From the NCBI GenBank assembly GCA_964498065.1, contig CAZCFZ010000019.1, forward strand, positions 4,910 to 68,909: a DNA stretch of 64,000 nucleotides. The letters run 5' to 3'. The DNA comes from FEN-1297 sp964498065 (GTDB taxonomy: Bacteria > Bacteroidota > Ignavibacteria > Ignavibacteriales > Ignavibacteriaceae). Positions 1 through 10,104 of the stretch are shown in pieces (positions within the stretch are counted from its first letter, which is position 1; the number at the start of each line of letters is the position of its first letter). The notes under the pieces were generated by a model. It searched no databases. It saw nothing but the letters and a program-made list of their open reading frames with translations, and was not told the origin of the DNA. Position numbers and translations under genes: made by a program.

Positions 1-279
1 AGATTCCTTTACACGTTCATGACCGAGTTTATATTTTTTTAATCCTTTCCTGATAATATTGGCAACCGGCGATTTTTCCTCCATACAATAGCTGATTGCA
101 CCGGCAATATCCTTTTTCTTCAGCAGTCCCCTTATTCTAACCATAAATGCAGGAATATTGATTTTGGCTTTCCTTAAAACAACGTATCTGTCAATTATAA
201 CTGCAAGCCCTAAAATGGAACATAAAAGTATAGGCCACATTATTAAACCGCCTTTAAGAAACATCGTTAATAAATTCAT
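1..279 (-). CDS. MotA/TolQ/ExbB proton channel family protein, N-terminal part
   Basis: The reverse strand is open from an ATG at 279 to the left edge, so this is the first 93 codons of a gene that continues outside the window. The protein begins with a hydrophobic helix (MNLLTMFLKGGLIMWPILLC) followed by VIIDR and a basic stretch, then IRKGLKKYK. This order is typical of the first membrane helix and cytoplasmic start of ExbB/TolQ proteins, which form the proton-conducting stator that powers TonB or Tol systems in the inner membrane. An AAAGGT ribosome site sits just upstream. It follows the HU-SPOR gene by about 26 bases on the same strand. ExbD and TonB partners would be expected beyond the edge; that is inference. 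Confidence 0.8.
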   Translation of the reverse strand, partial: MNLLTMFLKGGLIMWPILLCSILGLAVIIDRYVVLRKAKINIPAFMVRIRGLLKKKDIAGAISYCMEEKSPVANIIRKGLKKYKLGHERVKES

Positions 280-305
280 AATATACCTTTACAATTTTGA
301 TAAAG

Positions 306-2204
306 TTATTTGTATTTTTCGGAAAATTTTTTAGCTGTGCCGAGTGATTTAAAATTTCCAATCCTTACTCTATACCATTCACCGCGGCCGGGAATAAGAG
401 TTTTTTCAACATAAGGAGTATAACCTCTTTTCCGGAACTTTTCAGCTTGTTTAACTGCAATCGATTCATTCTTCCAGGATGAAACTTGAACAATAAATAT
501 ATTTCCGTTTTTATAGATATTGTTAGAAATTCTGCTGCTAGGTCCGATTTTATTAAACAAGGAACTCTCTTTTTTTTCAACCTTCTTTACGAAATTATTT
601 TTTTCAATCTTTGGTTTGGAATTGTCCGAAGAATTCTTTTTTATATCATCCGCCATTTTACCGAATACCAAACCTGAGTCGATACCTTCCAATGATAAAT
701 TTTTAACATGATTAATTTTCGAATACGGATATGAAACAGGTATATCAAAATCCCGGTTAATTAAAAAAGGTGTTTTTGCCTTCAACGTGTTTTGGGCGTT
801 TATAACCTCTGATTTGGACATACCAAGCTGTGAACTTTTTAAATACATTAATAATGCGGTTCCAATTACAATAATTGTTAATAAAGCAATTAAGAATATT
901 ACGGTAGTACGCCTGCTTCTTAACTTTTGTGTTTGAGATTTAAATAGATATGGTTTAGTTGACTTACGATTTAATGAATTAAATATTTTTGATTCCTTTT
1001 CATTTGATTTTAATCGTTTTTGGGACTTGGGTTTATTATTTGAAAAATCCTCGTCCTTTTTTTTTTCTACCGGGATAAAATCATCCTTGCGGGAAGTACC
1101 GGGCTTTTCTTTTTTTACTTCTTTAGTTTTCTCAACTTCTTTAGGTTTTAAGTTTTTATTATCATTAATTTCTTTCTCATTTTTATCAAAGTCCCACGTA
1201 AGATCCATTTCCGACCTTGTTAAGCTGAGAGGATTGTCTACTTTCTCATTCCTAACTTTAGTAGTCCGCGCTTCCACTCTCTGGAATTTCTTAATTTCCT
1301 CGCTAACTCTTTCCTCGAATTCCTTCGTATTTAAATAATCTTTATCTTTATTTGTTTTTTCCTGCTCGTCAGGCGGATAAACATTATTTATTTTTTCATT
1401 TTTATTTTTAGATGATTCATTTTTAACATTACCCGGTGTCCCGAAATTCCAATCTATACCGGTATTCAATTCATCTGTTTTTTGTTCATCAAGATTAGGC
1501 TCTGCTCCGACATCAAGAATTGATTCTTCCTCAATTTCCCTTGAAAGATTCTCGCCGAAATCCCATTCCACATGTTCATACTCTGAAGCATTTTCCAAAT
1601 TATGCTTAATATCTATATCGGCTTTGGAATCTTTTCCTTTCTCCTTTGATTCTTCCCAATTAAATTCAAATTGACTCGGATCCAGGAAATTAGCTTTTAT
1701 AATTAATACTTCATTTCCTTTAACATGTTCCGTAATTATTTCGACTTCTTCCAATATTTTTTCAACTTTAGATTCGAACAACTTCTCCAATTCATTCCCG
1801 GTAGGCGGGACAAAATAATCAATTTCACTTGAGCCAAGCAAAGGGATTACCGGTTTATTAATACTCAAGCTAAAATATGAGTCGATCGAATCATATTCAT
1901 TCTGCAAGGATTCCGGTACATTAAAAATCAAATTTTCATTTGCATTACCCGCTGCTCTATTTAAAGGAGAAAATACAATTAAATCGGTAGTTAATAAATT
2001 ATTGTTCTCTTCCTCCAAAGGTAATGTTTTTTTAATGATGCCCTGACGTAATTGGAAGAAGCCGAAGTTGTTGATTTTAATTGCTTCGCCGTATTTTAAT
2101 TTATCGGCTATCCTTCTCAGAAGAATTTCGAAAAATACTTTAGCTTCCGGGTCCGCAACACCGCTTCTTTTTGATATTTTCCTAATAAGTTCGGCTTTAG
2201 TCAC
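306..2204 (-). CDS. HU-like domain, membrane helix and SPOR domain fusion protein
   Basis: Predicted inner-membrane protein of 632 residues. Residues 1-95 resemble an HU/IHF-type DNA-binding domain (MTKAELIRKISKRSG, then AIKINNFGFFQLRQG and later FSPL.RAAGN). A long acidic, low-complexity linker follows, with three W-D/N-F-G/D motifs (WDFGE, WNFGT, WDFDK). A single membrane helix lies at about 433-456. The last 65 residues are a SPOR domain (FIVQVSSWKNESIAVKQAEKF ending in WYRVRIGNFKS), which binds glycan strands lacking stem peptides at division septa. This gives an HU-like module in the cytoplasm and SPOR in the periplasm. Related HU/CCDC81-SPOR proteins are known in Bacteroidota. Whether the HU part binds DNA or is only structural cannot be told here. 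Confidence 0.85.
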   Translation of the reverse strand: MTKAELIRKISKRSGVADPEAKVFFEILLRRIADKLKYGEAIKINNFGFFQLRQGIIKKTLPLEEENNNLLTTDLIVFSPLNRAAGNANENLIFNVPESLQNEYDSIDSYFSLSINKPVIPLLGSSEIDYFVPPTGNELEKLFESKVEKILEEVEIITEHVKGNEVLIIKANFLDPSQFEFNWEESKEKGKDSKADIDIKHNLENASEYEHVEWDFGENLSREIEEESILDVGAEPNLDEQKTDELNTGIDWNFGTPGNVKNESSKNKNEKINNVYPPDEQEKTNKDKDYLNTKEFEERVSEEIKKFQRVEARTTKVRNEKVDNPLSLTRSEMDLTWDFDKNEKEINDNKNLKPKEVEKTKEVKKEKPGTSRKDDFIPVEKKKDEDFSNNKPKSQKRLKSNEKESKIFNSLNRKSTKPYLFKSQTQKLRSRRTTVIFLIALLTIIVIGTALLMYLKSSQLGMSKSEVINAQNTLKAKTPFLINRDFDIPVSYPYSKINHVKNLSLEGIDSGLVFGKMADDIKKNSSDNSKPKIEKNNFVKKVEKKESSLFNKIGPSSRISNNIYKNGNIFIVQVSSWKNESIAVKQAEKFRKRGYTPYVEKTLIPGRGEWYRVRIGNFKSLGTAKKFSEKYK

Positions 2205-2350
2205 TTTAATATTTTACCCAAATAGAAATTTTTTTAAGCATGCTAAATATAAGGATGAAATATTTAATCCTTATGTTTAACAATATAATATTATTTAACC
2301 TAATAAAACATAACTTAAATATTGAACAAAATTATAACGACATTTTCAAA

Positions 2351-3946
2351 TTACCATCTGAAATTTATTCCGCCCAGCATATCAACAGGCATTTCCTTAT
2401 AACCGTCCCACAGATAATTCCGGTTATTAATTAAATTTGAAACTTTAAGAGTTAAATAAAAGTTGTTATGTATTTTATAACTGAAATTTAATCCTAAATT
2501 AATAAACGGATTCAGTAAATTCTGCTTCATTAAATCCGTATGGATGCCGGAATAATAAATTACGGTTGCCCCGGCTTCAAGGCCGAAATTAAAATTATAT
2601 GAATAGTTTAAACTCAATTTTACTTTGGGATAATAAGGGATAATATAATTTTTGGTATCCCTGGTATCAATAAGTTCTCCCGTTCCGTAAAAGACGCCGG
2701 AAGGTCCGGGATGAAATAAAACGTTAATATATACAGATGAACTTTCACCGCTGGTTGTTGCCAGATTGAACATTCCTAATGCCGAAGTATCTATAAAATA
2801 AGGAAGATTATTGGAAGAATAATATTTAAATCCGCCGTCAATTTCAAAATAAGTAAAATACTGGTACTTAACTGAAGCATTAAATGAATTGTCTTTTTTC
2901 AAAAATATGTTTGTAAATTTTTGCGGCATAAAGTACGGGTTTTGTTTAAGGAAATATACTCCTCCTAAAAATTCAGCGCTGGGATTGAACTCTCCGTATA
3001 TGGTTATACTATTGCTTACTTTTAATGCCAAAGAAGCGTACGGAGAAAAGAAATTTTCAGAACCGGAATGTTCATAATTAAAGCCCAAAGAAACATCTGT
3101 TAATTTTGAAAAACTCAGCCCGATTGTGGGTTTTAAAGCTATAAAATTATAATTATTATTGTTTGAAATATCATTTTTCAATATTTGTTTTTTGTAAATC
3201 AAATCCGTTCCGATATTAAAGCTGGACAAGCTTAATTTGGCAAAGCCTATAAGATTAAACATATTTTCGGAATAATTTTCATTTCGAAGCAGTGTAATAT
3301 CATCATTGGCTTTTGCCGAAAAAATAAAGGTCCTGCTCATTAAATTATCAACGAGTACATATGCATTACCTTCGTTAAAGTCTCTCCGGTAATCCGGAAT
3401 ATCCGAACCGAAAAACTTATATGAAGAAGTACCGAAATTTCCGTGAAACTTTACCTGAGCTCCCGGCAAAAAACTTGAATTATCGCTTACTGACAGCAAT
3501 AAGTTTGCACCTCCATTAATATCGTATCTTTCGCTATTAGTTACGTAAGCCAGGTTATTAATTCCGCTGCCGAAAAGTTCAAATAAACCGGAATTAAAAG
3601 GCGCATTAAAATTTAAGTTAACACTCGGCAAAGAATAAAATCCTGCTCCTACACTGAAGTCACCGTTCATATAATTTAATGAATCGATAATGGTTGAAGC
3701 TCCTTTAATGGGAGTTTTTAAATTTTTTACAGGCAGAATTTCATTTGGTAAAACCGGCTTAATAAATTGATTTGAAATTGTGGAAACAAAACTAGGCGGT
3801 ATTTTCTGAGCTTTTTTTATCGTAACAATATCCTTACCTGTGATAACAAAATCGGGTAATTGTACATCTGAGTTTTGCTTTTGCTGTTGTGCAAAGATTG
3901 TAAATGTTGAAAAAAGAAATAATAAAATTACCGGATATTTCATCAT
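2351..3946 (-). CDS. exported beta-barrel outer-membrane protein (TonB-receptor-like)
   Basis: Protein of 531 residues with a Sec signal peptide (about 1-19, ending IFAQ). After a short DFVITG segment, which resembles the start of a plug region in TonB-dependent receptors, it consists of alternating amphipathic strands rich in Y, F, N and S. It ends in GGINFRW, an aromatic C-terminus typical of BAM-inserted barrels. It is shorter than a full TonB-dependent receptor and shows no clear plug. Its start overlaps the stop of the 993-residue TPR gene by 4 bases (ATGA), so the two are translationally coupled and may act together at the outer membrane. The substrate is unknown. Confidence 0.7.
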   Translation of the reverse strand: MMKYPVILLFLFSTFTIFAQQQKQNSDVQLPDFVITGKDIVTIKKAQKIPPSFVSTISNQFIKPVLPNEILPVKNLKTPIKGASTIIDSLNYMNGDFSVGAGFYSLPSVNLNFNAPFNSGLFELFGSGINNLAYVTNSERYDINGGANLLLSVSDNSSFLPGAQVKFHGNFGTSSYKFFGSDIPDYRRDFNEGNAYVLVDNLMSRTFIFSAKANDDITLLRNENYSENMFNLIGFAKLSLSSFNIGTDLIYKKQILKNDISNNNNYNFIALKPTIGLSFSKLTDVSLGFNYEHSGSENFFSPYASLALKVSNSITIYGEFNPSAEFLGGVYFLKQNPYFMPQKFTNIFLKKDNSFNASVKYQYFTYFEIDGGFKYYSSNNLPYFIDTSALGMFNLATTSGESSSVYINVLFHPGPSGVFYGTGELIDTRDTKNYIIPYYPKVKLSLNYSYNFNFGLEAGATVIYYSGIHTDLMKQNLLNPFINLGLNFSYKIHNNFYLTLKVSNLINNRNYLWDGYKEMPVDMLGGINFRW

Positions 3947-6924
3947 CTTAATTTCCTAAGTTTCGTTATTGCTTCTTTACCGTATTCGTCCCCCCTATGC
4001 TTGGTAAATACTATCCTGTACATTTCTTTGGCTTTAGCGTTATCTTTTAATTTTACATAGCAATCACCAAGTTTTAAATAAGATTTTGTAACCCATTCAT
4101 CAAATGCAGGGAAAATTGTTCCAACTCTTACAAAAGCGGTAATTGCATCATTGTAATCTTTTTGATTGAAAAGAGCAATTCCGTAATAATATTGAGCTTG
4201 AGCGCCGATCTCGTCTGTTCTATTCTGAGCAAGATCCTGGAAGTACGGTTTAGCCGCATCATATTGTTTTGCCGCAATTGAAATTAAGCCCAGCTCTAAT
4301 TTCGATTTTTCGGCAAAAATAGTCTCATTATAATTCTGTATAATTTGGTTGAATACATTTGCAGCATCATTCGGATCTTTCTTATTAATATAAGTCATCC
4401 CTTCATTAAACATAATTTCGGGAAATCTTAATTTATTCGGTAGAATTTTTAATGCATTATTGTAAATATTAATTGCAGCATCATAATTCTTTTTAGCATT
4501 ATAAATATTTCCCAATTCAATTACCGCAGCTGAGGATGATTCACTTTCGGGGAAAGAAGTAAAAACCTTAGTGAAATTTTCTATTGCAATATTATCTTGT
4601 TTTAAATTTTCTGCGCTTTTACCGATCCAATAATAAGCCTGCGGAATTAACTTGCTGTTAGGAAATGCAGTAATAAAATCCTGGTAGCTGGATTCGGCTT
4701 GTTTATAATTTCCGTTGCTGTAATAAATATCTCCCTTTTTATAAAAAATTTGATCGGTATAACTTAAACTCGGATTTTGTTTTATAAATTGATTAATAAA
4801 TTTAATTGCTTTTTCGGGATGCCCCTGCGCTACATAGCTGTCTTGAATACCGTTTACTGCATCAAAAATATGATTAGAACCCGGATATTTTAAAAGCACC
4901 TGCTGGTAACTGGAAATTGCCGAATCATAATTTGCAAGATTATAATAGCAGTCGCCAATGGAATAATAGATAAGCGAACCTATGGAAGAATTAGGATATA
5001 CAGATAAAACATTTCTATATTTTAATATAGCAGTATTGTAGTTGCCTTGCTGAAAATAAATCCAGCCGATCACATACAAAGATTTGTCGGCATATTCGGA
5101 ACCGGGAAATTTTTCCTGAAGTGTTTTGAATTCATTTATAGCCTGCCTGGGCTCATTAGCTCTGAAGAGAGCCTGTGCATACTGATAATAATCATAAGGA
5201 TTATTAAGAGCATGCTTGTTAGCCTGCATAATCTCCTGATAAATTCTGCTTGAAGCAGCAAAATTTTTAACGGCATAATAACTATCAGCTAATCTAAATT
5301 TAGCATCCAACGCCCTTTCACTGCGGGGGAATCTTTTTAAATATTCTCTAAATTCCTTTATCGCACTTTCAAATTCATTTAAATTGAAATAACAATATGC
5401 CTTACCGTATAAAGCCATACCTGCCAATTCATTATCACGGTTTAAATCGACTTTACTATATCTTTCAATAGCATCCCTGTATTTTTTCTGTGAATAATAA
5501 CTTTCAGCCATATAAAAATTAATTTTATTTTTCTCAAAATTAGGGTCTTGAAAGCTTATATTTGAAAGATTTGAGACGGCATCATTATAATCGTGCAAAT
5601 AATAATATGCGGCCCCCAATCCAAGCAAAGAATGATTAATTATATCCGATGTTATATCGGGAACTCTTAATGCATCTAGAAAATATTCTTTAGCAGTATT
5701 GTAGGCTTTCTTTTCTAATTGAATTTCTCCCAGTACTTCAAACGATTTGGCCCTAACCATATTGTCGGAATTCTCTATCGAGCTTTGCAGATATTTTACA
5801 GCCAGATTATATTGTTTATTATTAAAATATAGAAGCCCCAGCTGGTATTGTACCCCCTTCATCAAATTACTGTTGGGATATTTCTTTAGAAACTCCTGAT
5901 AAATATTAAAAGCTTCGGTTCCATGTCCTGCATATCTTTTTGATTCTGCTTTCCAATAAAACGAATTAACTGCAATACTGTCGGTCCCTTCAGATAAATC
6001 ATTAAAAATTCTATATGCATCATCGTATTGCCCGGCTTGAAAATATGTCCATGCTAATCCATATTTAGAATCTTTAACCTCGTTTGAAGTGGGGTATCTT
6101 CTAATTATTTCAAGAAATGTACTTTCAGCTTTGGTATAATTTTTTAACCTGTAATATGAATTTGCAAGCAGGTAGAGGCTCTGCGAATACACCTCCTCAG
6201 GTAAGTTCTTTAAAGTCGGATCGTTTAATTCAATAACGGCAGAATCATATTCTTTTAATTTAAAATAACAAACTCCTATTCTAATATGAGCAGCCGAGAC
6301 TAACGGGCTATCGCTGTGGTAAGATAATAAATTGTCGTAATATTTGGCTGCATTTTTATAATCAGCCAGATTTTCATAAATGGATGCCAAGGTAAAAATT
6401 GAATAATCAATATATTTGTTATCCGGGTGGTTGGTAATTACATCTTTAAAAAATAAGATAGCATCTTGAAGCCGGTTTTCTTTTGAATATGTTTTCCCGA
6501 TCCAGTACATTGCCGAACCGGCATATGAACTTTCGGGATAGTCTTCAAGTAATTCTTTCAATCTGCTTCGGCTTTTTTCAAAATCATTCTGTTGAAAATA
6601 AATTAAACCAAGATTGTACAATGCATGATCTCTAAAACCGGACCAAGAAAAATGATTGACAAAAAACTCAAATCCTGCAGCTGCAGCGCTGTAATCGCCG
6701 AGTTTCATCATTGCATCGGATGAATAGTATTTTGCGGTTGCATACAAACCGTCTGTAATTTTGTATATTGAAAAGAATTTTTGAAAAAGAGAATTTGCCA
6801 GAGCATAATTGTGAGATTCATATGCATTCATTGCTTCGGCATATTTTTGCGCAGTAGTTTGTGCATTAATATTAAATGATAATACTACCGAGATAATTGA
6901 AACCAATAAAAATTTGTTTTTCAT
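3943..6924 (-). CDS. large exported tetratricopeptide-repeat protein
   Basis: Protein of 993 residues with a signal peptide (about 1-21, ending INAQ) followed by roughly two dozen tandem TPR units. The repeats carry the usual pattern (A..YY..G..Y...Y..A...F......P.S), and the spacer YPNS/YPGS/FPNS recurs, as in the BamD/YbgF/Tol-associated TPR class. It is likely a periplasmic scaffold. It begins exactly one base before the upstream DUF92 gene ends its stop codon region (abutting genes) and overlaps the downstream barrel gene by 4 bases, so the three form one transcription unit. The partner cannot be named. The operon context with a barrel, a SPOR protein and ExbB suggests envelope energisation or assembly, which is inference. 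Confidence 0.8.
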   Translation of the reverse strand: MKNKFLLVSIISVVLSFNINAQTTAQKYAEAMNAYESHNYALANSLFQKFFSIYKITDGLYATAKYYSSDAMMKLGDYSAAAAGFEFFVNHFSWSGFRDHALYNLGLIYFQQNDFEKSRSRLKELLEDYPESSYAGSAMYWIGKTYSKENRLQDAILFFKDVITNHPDNKYIDYSIFTLASIYENLADYKNAAKYYDNLLSYHSDSPLVSAAHIRIGVCYFKLKEYDSAVIELNDPTLKNLPEEVYSQSLYLLANSYYRLKNYTKAESTFLEIIRRYPTSNEVKDSKYGLAWTYFQAGQYDDAYRIFNDLSEGTDSIAVNSFYWKAESKRYAGHGTEAFNIYQEFLKKYPNSNLMKGVQYQLGLLYFNNKQYNLAVKYLQSSIENSDNMVRAKSFEVLGEIQLEKKAYNTAKEYFLDALRVPDITSDIINHSLLGLGAAYYYLHDYNDAVSNLSNISFQDPNFEKNKINFYMAESYYSQKKYRDAIERYSKVDLNRDNELAGMALYGKAYCYFNLNEFESAIKEFREYLKRFPRSERALDAKFRLADSYYAVKNFAASSRIYQEIMQANKHALNNPYDYYQYAQALFRANEPRQAINEFKTLQEKFPGSEYADKSLYVIGWIYFQQGNYNTAILKYRNVLSVYPNSSIGSLIYYSIGDCYYNLANYDSAISSYQQVLLKYPGSNHIFDAVNGIQDSYVAQGHPEKAIKFINQFIKQNPSLSYTDQIFYKKGDIYYSNGNYKQAESSYQDFITAFPNSKLIPQAYYWIGKSAENLKQDNIAIENFTKVFTSFPESESSSAAVIELGNIYNAKKNYDAAINIYNNALKILPNKLRFPEIMFNEGMTYINKKDPNDAANVFNQIIQNYNETIFAEKSKLELGLISIAAKQYDAAKPYFQDLAQNRTDEIGAQAQYYYGIALFNQKDYNDAITAFVRVGTIFPAFDEWVTKSYLKLGDCYVKLKDNAKAKEMYRIVFTKHRGDEYGKEAITKLRKLR

Positions 6925-8346
6925 TTAAACCCTAAATAAACTTTTTACAGGAATAAAAAATATTCCCCCTGCAATGCTGGTTATAAAATTTACTATATCA
7001 TTATCTATCCAAGTTAAACCTTTATAACGGATACTTGATTGATTACAATGATTTTCTCTTTCAGTAATTTTTCCGCAAATTCTACATTTAAATTGAGATT
7101 GCAAAGATGCTCCAAGGACGCTGTCAATAATACTTCCCAATACTCCCGAAATTGTTACAATTAGAATAAAATTAAAATAATTCCAATTAATCCAACTTAA
7201 CGATGATATCGGAATAATAAAAGCGCCTAATATTGCTCCAAACATTCCGATGGAAGATATACCTCCCGACCTGCCTTGATCGATGGTTTTTAAATTCAAA
7301 ATATTAATAGTTTTTGTTTTCCATAATGTACCGATTTCAGTAGCCCATGTATCTGCACAAACAGCGGCAAGAGATGAGACGTAAACGTAATATAAAAGTT
7401 CCGACGGAAAAATTTGATAAAGCATCATTAAAGCTGCTCCAAATCCGCCGTTTGCTAAAACCTGGGAATTGTCTCTTATTTCCGATTTTTCAAAAAAATT
7501 ATCAACATCACGATTTATTTTCTTTCTAATTTTAGACAAGATACTGGAAAGAACGAAAAAAGCCAGTATAGGGATTGTCCATTTAACACCGCCGAGACCA
7601 AAAATAAAAACAGCAATAACAAATTGGGCAATACTTCCTCTAAAAGTAAGTAGTTTATAATAAAATGATATGACAGCAGTCATTAGAGCGAAAAACATTC
7701 CTATTGAAAAATTTAGAATTATTAAATTGCTGCTGTTAATAAATAAGATGTAAATAAGATAGCTGAAGAGAAATGGAAGGATGAAACTTTCCAGCTCTAT
7801 TTTTAGCATTTCCGGGATCAATGTTATTATAATAGATATTTCGAACGGTATTAGAAAATTAATAATCGAAAATTCTCTTATACTTTTTAAATCCAATTTA
7901 AAATAGTAAATTGAAAAAATCAGTAATAGAAACATCGTAGTAAATAATATTATCGGTTCCAAATAGTTTTGGAAGAAATTGGGAAATTTTTTAGATCCTT
8001 TTTTCAATTTTTCAGAAATATAATAAGTAAACCCGCTCCCTAACCCGATTATCAAAAATGTATAATCAACTATGTATTTATACTTATTTTGAAATATCAA
8101 TATCAAAATAAAATAGGAAAGGATATAAACTAATATTTCCGGGATGAAGACTTTCCCTAATTTAGACTTTCCCCTTTTTTTAAATGCCGAATAGAGGAGT
8201 ACAAAAACCAGTATTGGAATATATTCCAGAGGAGAATTATTTTTTATCAAAATTGTGCTAAAGCAGATTACAATACCAAAATACAGTCTGAATATTCCCT
8301 GATCCGATACAATAATTGATGTATTATTTCTAAATTTTGCCGGCAA
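6925..8346 (-). CDS. DUF92 family membrane protein (VTE6/phytyl-phosphate-kinase-like)
   Basis: Integral membrane protein of 473 residues. The N-terminal 230 residues hold about seven hydrophobic helices, as in the dolichol kinase/phosphatidate cytidylyltransferase superfamily. The C-terminal half is a recognisable DUF92 domain: GGFGAALMMLYQ near 298, SSLAAVCADTWATEIG, then GRSGGISSIGM and a glycine-rich helix with GVLGSIIDSVLGA. A small Cys/His group (CRICGK...ENHC) follows near 425-437. The plant DUF92 protein VTE6 phosphorylates phytyl phosphate for prenyl-lipid synthesis. A similar prenyl-phosphate kinase role is possible here but not shown. It is the first gene of the TPR/barrel operon and directly abuts the TPR gene. 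Confidence 0.8.
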   Translation of the reverse strand: MPAKFRNNTSIIVSDQGIFRLYFGIVICFSTILIKNNSPLEYIPILVFVLLYSAFKKRGKSKLGKVFIPEILVYILSYFILILIFQNKYKYIVDYTFLIIGLGSGFTYYISEKLKKGSKKFPNFFQNYLEPIILFTTMFLLLIFSIYYFKLDLKSIREFSIINFLIPFEISIIITLIPEMLKIELESFILPFLFSYLIYILFINSSNLIILNFSIGMFFALMTAVISFYYKLLTFRGSIAQFVIAVFIFGLGGVKWTIPILAFFVLSSILSKIRKKINRDVDNFFEKSEIRDNSQVLANGGFGAALMMLYQIFPSELLYYVYVSSLAAVCADTWATEIGTLWKTKTINILNLKTIDQGRSGGISSIGMFGAILGAFIIPISSLSWINWNYFNFILIVTISGVLGSIIDSVLGASLQSQFKCRICGKITERENHCNQSSIRYKGLTWIDNDIVNFITSIAGGIFFIPVKSLFRV

Positions 8347-8562
8347 TATCTTAATTAAATAAATTTTTACAAAATAAATACAATTATTAAGTGGAAATAT
8401 AAATTTTTAACTTTCTTAATGTCAAGTAAATCAATCAAATATGTAACATCGTTTAAAGAAATTTATTAAATCATTGAACTTTAGATATTTTTTATTTAAT
8501 TATGCAATATTATTTTTTAAATCTATATTAAATAGAACTTGAATTCATTTAAAGGTAAATAA

Positions 8563-9165
8563 ATGAAAAAAAATACAGGCTTAATTATTCTAGTCTCTTT
8601 TCTTCTCCTCTTTTCATTTAATGTAAGCGCACAAACTATACGGCTTGGTCTCGGAGGAGGACTTACTTCAATTACATCACCTAACTATTATACGGATAAT
8701 ATTTCTAACGGCGGATACGGATTTAAGGATAACTATCACCTGGGTTTGATTGCAAAACTTAATCTACCTTTGCTGCCGATAACACCGGCTCTATTTATAG
8801 ATTACCATTACTTAACTAGTAGCGGACAGCTCGATACCGTAGCAGTATCTTTGTCTCAAAAAATCTTTTCCATCGGAATTGAAGGCGAATGGAATTTTTT
8901 ACCTTTACCGGTCATTAAACCGTATCTTTTAGTAAATGTTGCCATGAATAGCTTTGGGCAATTACAGTTAAGTACTACTAATCAAATTTACGGTCAAAAA
9001 AGTTTTACCAGGTTTGGTGCAGGAGTCGGCGTAGGCAGCGTAATATCTGTTATTCCTTCTATGGATTTGGATTTAAGTGCGAAATATAATTTTATGAATC
9101 TGATGGGGAGAGGTGATGAAGGAAAAATAAATTCTTTTACTTTAAATTTATTAATATTATTCTAA
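8563..9165 (+). CDS. small outer-membrane beta-barrel protein
   Basis: Protein of 200 residues with a clear signal peptide (KKNTGLIILVSFLLLFSF, cleavage after VSA-Q). The mature part has short alternating strands with glycine turns (IRLGLGGGL, GAGVGVGSV), ends in NSFTLNLLILF, and looks like an 8-stranded OmpW/OprF-type barrel. An AAAGGT ribosome site lies 6-7 bases before the ATG. It stands alone on the plus strand between two minus-strand units, and the 216 bases upstream are AT-rich with no recognisable operator. Function unknown. Confidence 0.7.
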   Translation: MKKNTGLIILVSFLLLFSFNVSAQTIRLGLGGGLTSITSPNYYTDNISNGGYGFKDNYHLGLIAKLNLPLLPITPALFIDYHYLTSSGQLDTVAVSLSQKIFSIGIEGEWNFLPLPVIKPYLLVNVAMNSFGQLQLSTTNQIYGQKSFTRFGAGVGVGSVISVIPSMDLDLSAKYNFMNLMGRGDEGKINSFTLNLLILF

Positions 9166-9253
9166 ATTCTAATAATATTATACTTTTCAAGAGCCATTAA
9201 CTTAATTTCAAATTATATTGATTAAGAGATCTTCTCATAACTTCATCCCGAAA

Positions 9254-9277
9254 TAAAAAACCCCCGCAAAGCGAGGG
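9254..9277 (-). terminator. intrinsic terminator of the TPR gene at 9300
   Basis: Read on the minus strand, CCCTCGC and GCGGGGG pair around a TTT loop with one G-U pair and are followed by a run of six T. It lies 23 bases after the stop of the 254-residue TPR gene, a classical rho-independent terminator. Read on the plus strand the same stem has a C-A mismatch and no T-run, so it works in one direction only. Confidence 0.85.
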
Positions 9278-9299
9278 TCTTAACTAAGAAGAGGATACT

Positions 9300-10064
9300 T
9301 TATTTCAAAGCAGTCAGCTCATATTCCGCTAATTTTTTGTAATTAGGATCCGTCTTTGCTTGATCAAACATTTCTTTAGCTTTTTCTTTATTGCCTTTAT
9401 TTTTATAAGCTACGCCCATATAGTAATAAGGACCGCCTTTACCAATAGTTGATCTATATTTTAATGCTTCTTGTGCGTTTTCAAGCGACTTATCATAGTT
9501 CCCCATATCTGAATATGTTTTGGCCAGGGCTAAATATGCGGCGTCATAGTTGCTGTACTCGGTAGCTTTTGTAAAATCATCTACGGCTTTTTTTGTGTTT
9601 CCGTCATTATTAGCCTCATTTCCCATTTTAGCATATACTAAAGAAAGATTTTTCTTTATTTTATTTTTCACATTATCACTTTTAGCGGCAGCAAGAACTT
9701 TTTCAAAATTCGAAGCAGCTTCCGGATATTTACCCATTGCAAAAAAGACACCGCCCAATGCATTAAAACCAGCCTCAAAATCAGGTTTTAATTTGAGACA
9801 CTGCTCAAATGAATTCTTGGAATCATCAAGCTTACCGGACATTTTAAGTGCCACACCACGCTGATAATAAATGCGAAAGTCCTCTTCAATTTTTAAAGCT
9901 TGATCGTAATTCTTAATCGCATTGTCGTAATTACCTTCCTTCAACATCTTATTGCCCTCATTATATAACTTGGCAGCTTCCGGTTTCATTTCTTGTCCAA
10001 AAGCTGTACTTAACGCAATAAATATGAAAAATAGACAATAAGTTAGAGTTTTTATTTTTCTCAT
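9300..10064 (-). CDS. exported tetratricopeptide-repeat protein
   Basis: Protein of 254 residues with a signal peptide (about 1-23, ending AFGQ) and five to six TPR units (YNEGNKMLKEGNYDNAIKNY near 33-52, then further repeats to the C-terminus, including GPYYYMGVAYKNKGNKEKAK). TPRs mediate protein-protein contacts; the periplasmic location follows from the signal peptide. It is a single gene with its own terminator downstream and tRNA-Leu upstream. It is richer in lysine and more regular in codon use than its neighbours, which suggests high expression (inference). Partner unknown. Confidence 0.8.
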   Translation of the reverse strand: MRKIKTLTYCLFFIFIALSTAFGQEMKPEAAKLYNEGNKMLKEGNYDNAIKNYDQALKIEEDFRIYYQRGVALKMSGKLDDSKNSFEQCLKLKPDFEAGFNALGGVFFAMGKYPEAASNFEKVLAAAKSDNVKNKIKKNLSLVYAKMGNEANNDGNTKKAVDDFTKATEYSNYDAAYLALAKTYSDMGNYDKSLENAQEALKYRSTIGKGGPYYYMGVAYKNKGNKEKAKEMFDQAKTDPNYKKLAEYELTALK

Positions 10065-10104
10065 AAGTATCTCCCTTTATATATGGTTGGTTAATTAATT
10101 CTAG

